Shown here: one piece after another, positions 1-10,000 of the stretch
Layout: every line of letters starts with the position of its first letter
Position numbering within the stretch: the first letter of the stretch is position 1
Origin: Cylindrobasidium torrendii FP15055 ss-10
Lineage: Eukaryota > Basidiomycota > Agaricomycetes > Agaricales > Physalacriaceae
Direction of reading: 5' to 3'
DNA: 22,580 nucleotides
Assembly (NCBI GenBank): GCA_000934385.1
Contig: KN880765.1
Coordinates: 1-22,580, forward strand
Position numbers and translations under genes: made by a program
Notes under the pieces: generated by a model
Told to the model about the DNA's origin: nothing
Database searches by the model: none
Seen by the model: only the letters and a program-made list of their open reading frames with translations

Positions 1-758
1 CAACATCGGACAGACATCCAAATTCTCGGTCAGATTGTCGGACGGAGGGTGCAACCAAAGGACTGTCGCATTGATAAGCAAACCAACCAAGAGATGAAAG
101 CGGCGGACGGCGGGCAGGCGGGGTCAGCAGCGGTAGGATTTGCTGCATTAAATGAGCGTTAGTCGCACATTATCACTGATACCATTGCAACGTCTCTCTG
201 TGATACCTTATTAAAATCCTGGCAAAGCAGATCAAGCTCTGATTAGCAAGCTACCAGAATGGGTTACATTGTAAGGGCATGGTAAGTCGATGATAACCAG
301 TGGTAATGAGCTATCATGATGGCATCTCTTATAATCAACTCAAGTTTTTCGCGATGATTGCTGCTTTTCCTCGCAGTAGAACACGCACATGAAAGCCGTG
401 CCCTCAGACCTCCGAGTTAGGCTTGAGACCGATAAATTTGGACAAACAGCCTCTACATGCAGTTTTGGTCTCCTAGGATCTACAAATGATAGTGTATAGC
501 ATCTACAGTACTATGATATGACGACACCATTTTCGAGGCAGACAATCCACTGTAACACAAGTCAAGTCTCATGGAGGCCAACATTTGTTCTATGTTCAGC
601 CTTCCAGTAGGATGCTTTGGTCCTATGGAGTTTGATTTTACAGACAATGCTCCGTATCTGTTCACGAGTGTAAGTACACCAGCAAACCGCACAGACTTTG
701 AACGCCACATATTTCCATTTTGAATCTGGCAGGCGTCTAGTCTCGATCACTGACCACC
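1..758. other. Gene-free left edge, upstream region of the Vps5 gene
   Basis: No ORF in this stretch has codon content, splice signals or similarity that I recognise. The short minus-strand reading frames at 480-750 look like chance. The right part should hold the promoter and leader of the sorting nexin gene that starts at 759. I see no clear TATA box there. Confidence 0.5.
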
Positions 759-2992
759 ATGGACGGATTCGACGACTTGCTCAGCCCATCTCGCAACACG
801 CTAGAGGACAACCCATTTGCAAATCCATTCGCACAACCACACCATTCGGAATCCAATGATGACCCTTGGGCATCGCCATTTGGACAACAGGAAGATGATA
901 TCTACAACCAGCCGTTCGCAAGTCCTCCATCCACCAATGCCCTCGTCGACAGTGACCATGGTCCACATGAAGAGAATGGCTTTGCCGAAGACGATGAAGA
1001 AGAGACCACGCCGATAGCAGAGGAACCTGATGTCGACCCATTGGACTCCGCAGCTGCCAACGCTCCCGACCCCGAAGAGGAAGAGCGCCCTGCACTTCCC
1101 CGCCAACGAAGCTCCACTACCGATGTACCGACAATCAAGTCGGATGCCGTCCTCTCCCCATCAACACCAGGCTTCCGCGAAAGTCTACCATCTCCCGAAC
1201 ACGAGCCTGAGCCTACGCGTAAAAGCGACCCTCTACCCGCACCGTTCTCCGAAACCGCGACTATACGACCATCAGAACCGGAAGAGACAATTCCGGCGCA
1301 TTCAGCAACGGCCCCAGCGGAGAAGCCGGTCGAGCAGGGCTGGGATGGTCCGCTGCACACGAACGGACACGGTTTTGACCATAGCTTTGGACCAGGTCTG
1401 TCCATCGGTGGCGAGGCGGTGAACGATGGATGGGGCGGCCCCGCTGAACCCGAGAATTGGAGCAACGACAGGACAGGCTCGCGATTTCCCACGGAGTCTG
1501 AGGCAGACGAAGACCCTGATGATGACACGCCCATTGGCATACTCCAGAAAGCTCGTGTACGCACTCGTATCCAGTTCACCGTCTTTCCTAACCTTTCTGC
1601 AGTCCCAAAGTAAGGAGGAGCATCCGGTGTTCACCATCAGTGTGGACGATCCGCAGAAAGTTGGCGACCCCATCCGTGGCTATACGATGTACACGGTCCA
1701 CACGCGAACAACATCCACACTATACGCGAAGAGTTCGTTCTCTGTCCTTCGTCGCTACTCCGATTTCCTCTGGCTCTACGAAACTCTCAATATCAACAAC
1801 CCTGGTGTTGTCGTTCCTCCTGTGCCCGAGAAGAATCCATTTGGCCGCTTCGATGACAGCTTCGTCAAGCAAAGAAGACAAGGGCTTGAGAAATGCATCC
1901 AGAAGATTGCGAACCACCCAATACTAGGGAAAGACGAGGACTTGAAGGCGTTCTTGGAAAGCGATACATTCTCTTTGGATGTGCGTCTTTATGTTCAACG
2001 CATGAATAAAGAGCTGATGTTCCGTTAGATAAAGCACAGGAAGAATGAGGGTGGTGGATTGATGGCGTCCATTGGACAGTCATTAACAGGGCCCAAATTT
2101 ATCGAAACCGACGAGGTTAGTCTATATGGATACTGTCTTCTATGGGACGCTGAGGATTCGTTAGTGGTTCGACCGCCAGAAGGGATATCTGGACAGTCTG
2201 GAATCGCAGCTACGGGGTCTCGTAAAAGCTATCGATGTAGTGGCTAGGCAACGCCAGCAGATTGCAGCAGCGACTGGTGAATTTGCTCAGATGGTCGAGG
2301 ACCTTGCTTCGTCAGATGTCGGTCGTCAACTGGCACAGTCACTATCTGGTCTAGCCGAGGTGGAGCGCAAAGCTCAAGACCTCCAACTCAAACAGACCGA
2401 GCAAGATGTCTCTACCATCATGGCGACCGTAGATGAATATGCACGGCTCATCAATTCAGTGCGGGTAGGTCAAGTCTCTGTTCACTTGTTCAAATTATAA
2501 CAGCAACTGTAGATGGCGTTTTCATCGCGTATTCGAACGTACCATTCCTGGAGAAATGCGGAGAGCGAGCTTGTCCGTGTCAAACAAAATCACGAAAGAA
2601 ACCGCAATCAAGGTCGCATTCCGACGGACCGAATGAGCTACGCGCTTCATCAAGTCGCAGAGGCAAGTACGCCCTTAGCTATCGTGCACAATTTGTTGAT
2701 CAAATGCAGGCGGAACGACGCGCCCTTGAATCAAAACGTGAATTTGAGAATACCTCGAAGCTGACCAAGTCAGAGGTCGCCCGATTTGAAGAGGAACGCG
2801 TGGCAGATATGAAGGAATCCCTCAACATTTTCTTGGAGGGCATGATTTCAAGGCAAAAACAGGTAAAGCACCCAGCCATGACTTGGTTCCGTGGTTGACA
2901 ATGTATTTCAGCTGATTAGTGGATGGGAAAACTACCAACAAATGCTGTTGAAGCGAGTGGGCAGTACTACACGGACAGATGGGGAATACTAG
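759..2992 (+). CDS. VPS5: Vps5/SNX1-like retromer sorting nexin (PX-BAR)
   Basis: Exons 759-1556, 1603-1980, 2029-2115, 2165-2464, 2513-2662, 2710-2862 and 2912-2992 give 648 aa. All six introns are 46-49 bp and in phase 0. The start ATG sits in a good context (CACCATGG). Residues 1-266 are an acidic, Pro/Ser-rich disordered tail. The PX domain runs from about 273 to 385, with the phosphoinositide-binding RRYSDF motif at 316-321 and a PPVPEK proline loop. The Vps5-type BAR domain follows from about 420 to 640 (helical, with RQRQQIAAATGEF, ATVDEYARLINSVR and IRTYHSW stretches). Vps5/SNX1 pairs with Vps17 to form the membrane-bending part of retromer, which recycles cargo from endosome to Golgi. 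Intron 5 (2663-2709) has a GC donor. Assignment to the family is firm; exact symbol by orthology is inferred. Confidence 0.93.
2663..2709 (+). other. GC-AG intron in the Vps5 gene
   Basis: The donor reads GAG|GCAAGT, the normal consensus for GC donors, and the acceptor is ATGCAG. Removing exactly these 47 bp keeps the BAR domain in frame (HQVAE joined to AERRALE). The GT four bases further on would shift the frame. The other five introns of the gene use GT. Confidence 0.8.
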
Positions 2993-3437
2993 TGTGTAAT
3001 CATCCTGTTGAATTTACTGGAAGGAGGCGCTACATTGTACATGATCTCGATCCGGACTGTCGCCCGACGGACACAACAGCACAGCTGCACAAATCGTTGC
3101 GAGCGTACTGTTTGCAGTGATCCCGACGCACAATAGAGTTGGAAAACAACCCCGAAACCCTCATTGGTCGCGTCGCCACATGCCAGCAAGAAGAAACACG
3201 ATGGCGTTCGAGCGAACTTCCGTGACAACAGTAGTGTCAGCTGTATGTGTATGCTTCGAGTAGCAAAACCGCGTGGGCACCTTCCTGTTTCGAGAGAGGC
3301 TCGCTTGACATCCTTTCAGCTAGCTGGTGATATGTCGAGAACTCACCGAGATAGAGATTGTTTGATGCCTAGCTACTGCAGATGTCTGTGGAGCAAGTGC
3401 ATGGCTGCCACATAAAGGCGTAGAGGCGCAGAAGGAT
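2993..3437. other. Intergenic region, Vps5 3' end to GH18 promoter
   Basis: The short plus-strand frames at 2923-3415 overlap the Vps5 end or lack any recognisable feature. I see only the 3' UTR of the sorting nexin and the upstream region of the GH18 gene. Confidence 0.5.
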
Positions 3438-3552
3438 TATAAAAGCAGACCATGTCGGGTCGAGTAAAGCATTCGTTTTCCTTCCAGTCTCAGGTCTCTT
3501 TCACTACCTGCCTTTCTTTTCGCATTTCTTGCCCATCCATTCTTTTTTCACG
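3438..3552 (+). promoter_or_regulatory. TATA box and CT-rich leader of the GH18 gene
   Basis: A TATAAAAG box lies at 3438-3445, about 115 bp before the start codon. It is followed by a strongly pyrimidine-rich stretch (about 3476-3550) that runs to the ATG. TATA plus a CT-rich leader is a common arrangement in well-expressed filamentous fungal genes. The transcription start itself is not determined. Confidence 0.6.
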
Positions 3553-4755
3553 ATGGTCTTTTCACTTGCTTCTACCCTTATTTCGTCGCTCCTTCTGGCG
3601 CCTCTGGCATTGTCGGCCCCCATGTTCGCTCTACCTTCGGAGTCGGACACTGTCGCCCCGACTGTCGCCTCGCGCCAAGAAGTCAACGGCACTGGTATTG
3701 AAGCCCCCCACTGGGTCATCTACGGTGATAAGGGCTCAGCTACCGCTGGCCCGCCGCCTGTTGCTGAGATTGAGGTGAGTCTTTTTTCTTACACTGAATT
3801 TAGCATTGACCTTTTGACAGGGCTTTAACGTCTTCGCACTCTCTTTCCTCCTGCTAGGAGGACCCTGGGACAAGGCTCAGGAGTGGTTCGCGCTCACTGC
3901 CGATGAGAAGACAACCCGCAAGGCGGAGTACGCCGCAGCCGGTATCAAGTTGATTGTCTCTGCCTTCGGCGCCACCGATGTTCCCACCACCAGTGGCGCT
4001 GACGCCGTCGCCACTGCGAAGACCATGGCAGCCTGGGTTAAGGACAACCAACTCGATGGTATTGATGTCGACTACGAAGACTTTGCCGCTATGGAGGCAG
4101 GAACCGCCGAGGTGAGTTGGACACTTTGGATGATAGCGATGGCGGGCTTACCTCTCGATATAGCCATGGCTCATCAGCTTCACCGAGACCCTTCGTGCAG
4201 AACTTCCTCAGGGAGAATACATCGTTAGCCACGCGCCCGTTGCCCCCTGGTTCACCACCAGCGACAAGTACCCCGGCGGTGGCTATCTTAAAATCCACGA
4301 GTCTGTAGGCGCGTCCATTGACATGTACAACCTCCAGGTATGACACTCCTTGTGAGGAGTAGATCATTCTTCACTAACAGATCCCCAGTTCTACAACCAA
4401 GGAACCGCTGAATACACCGACTGCGCTGGTCTCCTCGACAAGAGCTCCGACACTTGGCCCGGAACCGCTCTGTTCGAGATCATTGCCAGCGGAGTCGATG
4501 CAAGCAAGCTCGTCATTGGAAAGCCTGGAACTGCTGGAGACGCCACGAACGGCCAGATGTCTGCGGATGACCTTGCTACCTGCCTCGAGACTGCTAAGGG
4601 CAAGGACTGGAGTACGTCATATTCATGCCCATTGTTCGTGATCGGCAGGCTGACATAAACTTTCAGATGGTGGTGCGATGGTTTGGCAGTACCCGAATGC
4701 TGACACGGAATGGATCAAGACTGTTCGCTCCAAGTCGTGGCCCGTTGGTGCCTAA
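3553..4755 (+). CDS. Secreted small GH18 chitinase-like glycoside hydrolase
   Basis: Exons 3553-3774, 3821-4111, 4164-4337, 4389-4611 and 4667-4755 encode 332 aa. The first ~22 residues are a signal peptide: a hydrophobic run ending LALSA, then P. The GH18 active-site motif DGIDVDYE is at 153-160, so the catalytic acid Glu160 and the assisting aspartates are present. Other family features are the KLIVSAFG strand (117-124), HAPVAPWF, the YNLQFYNQG segment and a C-terminal GAMVWQYPNAD strand. No carbohydrate-binding module or GPI signal follows. Such enzymes hydrolyse beta-1,4-GlcNAc linkages (chitin, or the N-glycan core in the endo-GlcNAcase branch) outside the cell. The substrate cannot be decided from sequence. 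The introns (46-55 bp) restore the family alignment exactly. Confidence 0.9.
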
Positions 4756-5098
4756 ATTTACGGCCAGACCGCGATATATATGTCTATCTCTTTCCCTTGG
4801 AAGCGATTACACGATTTCACTCTTTTTGACTATCACATTCATTTGTAAACGCGTATTTATTATATTTATTGGTTTGAGCTCTACTCTAGGGGGCTCATGT
4901 AGTACTTTTCGAGTTATGTACACAGTATCGTTCTGTAGTTGACATGGCCCGACAATGTATTGCACGGATGAAACATTTGAGTGAGCGGCTCCGACTGGCT
5001 CGATTTCTCTTTTCGAGATGATGGCTGGTGACATGGCATTCTTCTGGATCCATATGCCTTATATCTTTAGTAAACATAACTTTGTCTGTATCCTTGAG
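4756..5098. other. Intergenic region after the GH18 gene
   Basis: This contains the GH18 3' UTR and an AT-rich stretch (about 4845-4875) that may carry polyadenylation signals, then the upstream region of the F-box-like gene. No gene is seen. Confidence 0.5.
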
Positions 5099-6549
5099 AT
5101 GTCACAGTCAACGCAGCCACCTGCAGCACATCCTGATCCCTCCTGGGACCCGGGGTTGACCGATATAGCTACTGTCACTCGATCACCGACTCGTATGTTT
5201 GCTGACATCCCTTGGCCAGAACAACCATCAGTCGCAAAGAAATGTGCAGGACGTCCGCATTCACACAAAATTGTCACTCAAAATTTCTAGGAGTTTGCCT
5301 CAAGAAATCATCGAGATAATCATTGGCCTAGCAGTTCCTCAAGGAGATGACAAACTTTTGAACATGCTCGACGAAGACATCCGTGGAATGCTCTACAACT
5401 GCTGTTTGGTTTCGCACGCATTTCTTCCCATCAGCCGTGCTCTTTTATGGAGGTACATCGACTGCAGCGAAGCGCTAGCGTTTGAGGCCTTACGCCAGTA
5501 TGACCATCTCCCACCGCTTGTCAAGATACTGAGCATCGATTGCCCACGCGACGAGCCACAGCCAGAGCATATCGAAGTCCTGACACATATCGAGCACCTC
5601 GTGCTGTACGGACGTCTCGAGTTCATGCCTGGAGAAACGACAGACCACATTCGAGAAAATTGGCCCCAACTGCGAACCATTACCTTCATGGAGGCAACAT
5701 TCGACGATCCGAGCTACGATGTGGTTTCATTACTAAGAGACCTTTCTATGGTCAAGGAGGTGCAATTCATCGACAATGAGGGAACGACGTTTGACCCTGT
5801 CGAATTTCTCGCCGAAAGTACATGGGACGAGCCTGTTGCCCAACTAGATTCTCTCTACTTCAATTTCTCAGAGTCGACTTTGCCCATCATGCATGTTGTA
5901 CTCGAAAGGCCGACATCAATATTCTCTGTTCAGAAACTCAAGAAGCTCACACTGAGTTTCTATGGATTTGACATCGCTCAGGAATCCATGGCAATGGCGA
6001 GGCGGTTAATGGAGGCTGTAGCTCCCACACTACAGGAACTATCTTTCCGCTACCCTTCAGGTGAATACTGTCTTTCAATTCACCGTAAACTTGAAATCAA
6101 CCCTGTATGTAGAAATTATAGGCCAATGCGAACCACTTGCGCTGGCCGAACTCACGGGGCTGCGTCGGCTCTCCTTCAACATCTACGAAGAGCAATATAT
6201 GCGTCCGACAGAGACTATTTCGTGGTGGACGGCAAATCTACAGCAGGCGCTACGGTCGAAGGGGTGGAGCCTCGAAGAAGTGCAAGTGAACATCGTGCTC
6301 TATGCGGACGACGTTCGCCAAGGCATTTTTTACCCTCTACGCAACACTAATGCATGGCACGCGCTGGGTGACGTGCTCTCTCGGATGAATGTCCAGTGCC
6401 TCGTCGTGCGCATTCATCGCCATGAGAGGGTCGAGGATGAGCAGCTAGCAGAATTCGAAAGCGACTTGCGTGGATTTCTTCGATCCTGTTTTAGCCTCGC
6501 ATCCTTTTCGTTAGAAAAGGCTGATAGATTTTGGGAAGCATATCATTGA
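5099..6549 (+). CDS. F-box-like protein, 5' end uncertain
   Basis: The main exon ends at 6060. A 52-bp intron (6061-6112) joins it in phase 1 to the last exon, 6113-6549 (stop TGA). The protein has an F-box-like motif, LPQEIIEIIIGL (bases about 5295-5330), then CCLVSHAFLPISRALLWR, the usual layout of basidiomycete F-box proteins. A long leucine-rich, acidic repeat-like C-terminus follows. F-box proteins recruit substrates to SCF ubiquitin ligases; this role is family knowledge only. The open frame lacks an ATG before the F-box. Every nearby upstream ATG (5018, 5021, 5033, 5054, 5099, 5195) is in another frame, so an intron must lie between. The best 3' end of that intron is CTGAC...CCAG at 5219. 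A phase-compatible donor is the weak GTCACT at 5174, starting from ATG 5099 and giving about 450 aa. The gene is likely real; the first exon is a guess. Confidence 0.65.
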
Positions 6550-7021
6550 CTTGTAACTTTGCATTCGAGTCGGTACAGTGTACATACAGAAACAACTCTT
6601 ATGTCACGGTTTTTCTGTCAGCACGCTCACACAAAGAATATATCATGACCCAGCTTCATTCATCCACGCCGCAAGTCCAAGATGTAGCTGTAACTGCATA
6701 CCAATGTCCTATAACAATCCACCACGAAGGGAGGCGTACGTACGACGTAAATATATATGCATGTAGGGAAGGGGACCATATACTTGGCAAGTACGAATAT
6801 TGCACCATGGGAACGAATGCACATAATCACAGGAATGACAAAGAAAGAGGAGAGATATCGGTGACGGGGGTGGCGGAGATATAATATACACATGTAAAAT
6901 GGATGCAAGAGTGATGTGGATGGACAACGAGTGGGGGACCTCTAAGTCCGCAAATATTAGAGTTTGATTTTAAATAGGTATAGTGAATATAGATGGGTAA
7001 TGCGCGACGGAGAGGGAGGAA
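6550..7021. other. Convergent intergenic region
   Basis: This lies between the 3' ends of the F-box-like gene (+) and the kinase gene (-). It must hold both 3' UTRs. It has AT-rich runs (6745-6760, 6960-6990) but no ORF I believe in. Confidence 0.5.
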
Positions 7022-10000
7022 TCATTGCACGACGCAGTTGCCCGCTGACTTGGACTTCTTGTGCCGTCTGTAGTCGTCGACGAGCGCACCGGGGATGTGA
7101 TTCTCTTCGTTCGATCCAGACGCTAGCCTTGCGCTTTCAGTCTCTTCGATGGTCGTGAATGCACCGCCGTCGGTAATGTCCTCGAAGTTGGATTTGCGGC
7201 CCGCGCTTTCCGGCGCAGTGTTCGCACTCCGCAAGCTTGACTGTGCACCAGTACTAGTACTATTGCTCGACAAGCTTTGCGGACGCTCCTTTCGACTGTT
7301 ATGACGTTGTAACATCGCAGCCTTCAGGTGCGAACGCTTCTCTGGTGAGGTCGACGTCGATGCGACATCAGAATCCGGTGACAAGTTGCTCTTTGAACGC
7401 TTGAAGGCTCCAATAAACCTATAGGCGGTGGGCGGGCTCCCAATGGAGATGGGCGTAGAAGCACCGTCGAGGCTTGTACGAGGGCTTTGATGGTGCGAGT
7501 GAGCGACGTATGATACGTCGGACGTCGGTGTTCCAGGATGCGCTCCATTGAGCACATCGGCAGGATTTGAGTAAACACTGCTGGGATTGCCCTTCTCCGC
7601 GTACTGGGCGTACAAAAGGAGCTGGGAGCGGAGGTCACAGGTTGGGGGAGCATTGGCAGCACACTTGGAATGTGAGATAAGGCTACACTGTGCACAGAGC
7701 ACCGCGCTCTTCTTGACGTTGAGCAGGCATACACGGCATACCATCGCTGCAAAAGATGTTAGCAGCTGGTAACATGCGATTGATTGGCAGTGACATACGC
7801 TTGCTGAAACTGGTCTTGACGAAGGTGTGCTCCCGCGGTGAGATGTCGTTGTCAGAAAGAGGGTGGTGCGAAGCATCAGATTGGCGGCGAGGCGACTTCG
7901 GTGGTAGAGGAGAAGTCGGAAGGACATCGTCAGTCGCGTACTGGCCCATCGCAGGCCGCTCATGGATGTCGACTTGCGAAAGGAAACGGACAGCATCCGA
8001 CTTTTGCAGATCGGCGCTAACTCGACGAAGGAACGGAATACTATCCTTTCGGCGGAGCTCCTATCAAATGATGAATTAGAAGCCAGCACTATCGTTCCGG
8101 GATGCAAACTTACGCTATGGCCCTGCCAATTCTTTTTCACCCAGTCGTGCTCGCAGAGAGTCTCTGCGCTCGGACGCTTGGTAGGTTCCTTGTCGAAGCA
8201 TTGGCGTAAAAAGTCTTGAAGTTCATCTGAGCATTCCGGTAGTGGTACCATATCGTCTTCAACGATGCGGAACATGACTGGAAAACAGTCAGGCAAACGC
8301 GAAACGATTAGACGCTAACACGTACCAGTCATAGTATTGGCGATTTCACCATACGGAGGCCGGCCGGTAAGAAGCTCAATGACTGTGCATCCTAAAGACC
8401 AGATATCTGATTTCGGCGAAGCGCCTTTCAGCTCAATGACCTCCGGCGCCATCCAGTTCGGTGTGCCGGCCACATCCTTCTCCCGTTCAACAGCACGCAT
8501 ATTGAGGGACACGCCGAAATCTGAAAGCTTGACATTGCCGTTCTTGGTCGTAAGAATGTTGGCTGCCTTGAGATCGCAGTGTACCACATCACTCTGGTGC
8601 AGATAGTGCAGTCCCTCCAAGATCTTGACTACATAGCTTGCGATCAGGCGCTCGTTCAGTTTGCCGAATGCCTTCAGGGTCTGGCCCAATGAACCATTCT
8701 CTGCATACCTGTGGTGGGACGACAGTATGAGCGGGATTCTATCAGCAGATGCTATATGAACTCACTCGAGAACAATACTCAGGGTGTCGGCATCTCGGGC
8801 CATTCCCTCATACTTGACGATGCTGGGATGTGAAAGCCTCTTCACAAGATCAACCTCTTTCATCAACTGGGTAACCTCATCCTCTTTCAAACCCTCAAGG
8901 CCAATTCGCTTGACCGCAACCATCTGGCCTGTGTTCAAGTTCAGAGCGCGATACACTGACCCAAACTGGCCACGTCCAATACAGTTGCCGAGTTGCTTCA
9001 AGGTTGTTAGCCGCGCTATAGATGAAGGTGAACCGAACCACGTACGAAATGAGTAGGTGGTTTCCCTTCCTCCCGAACGATCAATGCCTTCCTCACAGCA
9101 CTACCATCCGCCGAGTCTCGGTGATGCATGAGGTCGCTGGCACTGGCACCAGCCGATACACCGAGGTTCACCATGCTTTCGATTCGAGAGCGCGTTTGAG
9201 GTCGTCCGGCGCCCAGGTCATCATATGATATCGGTCGAGGTCGCCGGCGGCTAGTACCCTCTACGTCGCTTTGGAAGCGCCCCCGGAATGGGCGAACAGG
9301 TTTGTCTGTCGTTGAGCTGATGTCGTCCAGTCGTGAGGGGCTTGGATGGTCGCTGGACGCAGTGCGAGGGAATGGAACAGGAACCATTGGACCGCCGTCG
9401 CTCCCAGAATCGTCGGTCAGTGGTTTTGGGGCAAGTGAGCTGCTTCGCTTGGTGGTGGTATGGCGCCTAACCAGCAGTTTGCTGCCGGAATCTGGGCTAA
9501 TGTCGCGACGGGAAATAGAGGGTTCTCTGGGAAGGAGACCAGGAGCATCAAGGGAGTGTCGGGCGCGATGGCTTGGGCGTCGCGGGAATTGAGGCAATGA
9601 TTCTACGCTTTCGTTTCGACGGTTGGCACCCACAATAGCAATCTTCCCTGGTGATGAAGCGATGGGGGATGGTGACCGGTCCTGGTCCTCGGTAGGTCTG
9701 GGAGACTGAGGCTGACTACGAGCTTGTAGGACGTCCATGAAGTCGTCCGGCCATTTTCCTTTGCCTAGCCGCAGCGCAGGGCGCTCCCGTTCGTCGTCAC
9801 GCTTCACAGCCTCGCGACGACTGTGGCCCCTAGAGCTGCCTGTATCCTCCGACTCCTCAATGACTCGCGTCAAGTCGATGACAGCGGCATCGCTGATTTT
9901 CCTATCGTATTTGCTGCTTGACGATTCGGTCCTCTTGCGCAGGTCTTCTGCTATCGAACTGCCCTCTGTTCTGGTCATTGAGGGCGACTCCGACGTTGCA

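Noticed and set aside
902..1579. 225-codon minus-strand frame
   Set aside because: Antisense shadow of the first Vps5 exon.
9016..9045. 30-bp intron between the CH/linker exon and the kinase exon (acceptor CTATAG)
   Set aside because: Too short for an intron. The acceptor at 8996 has a CTAAC branch and gives the expected THF-QLGNC join.
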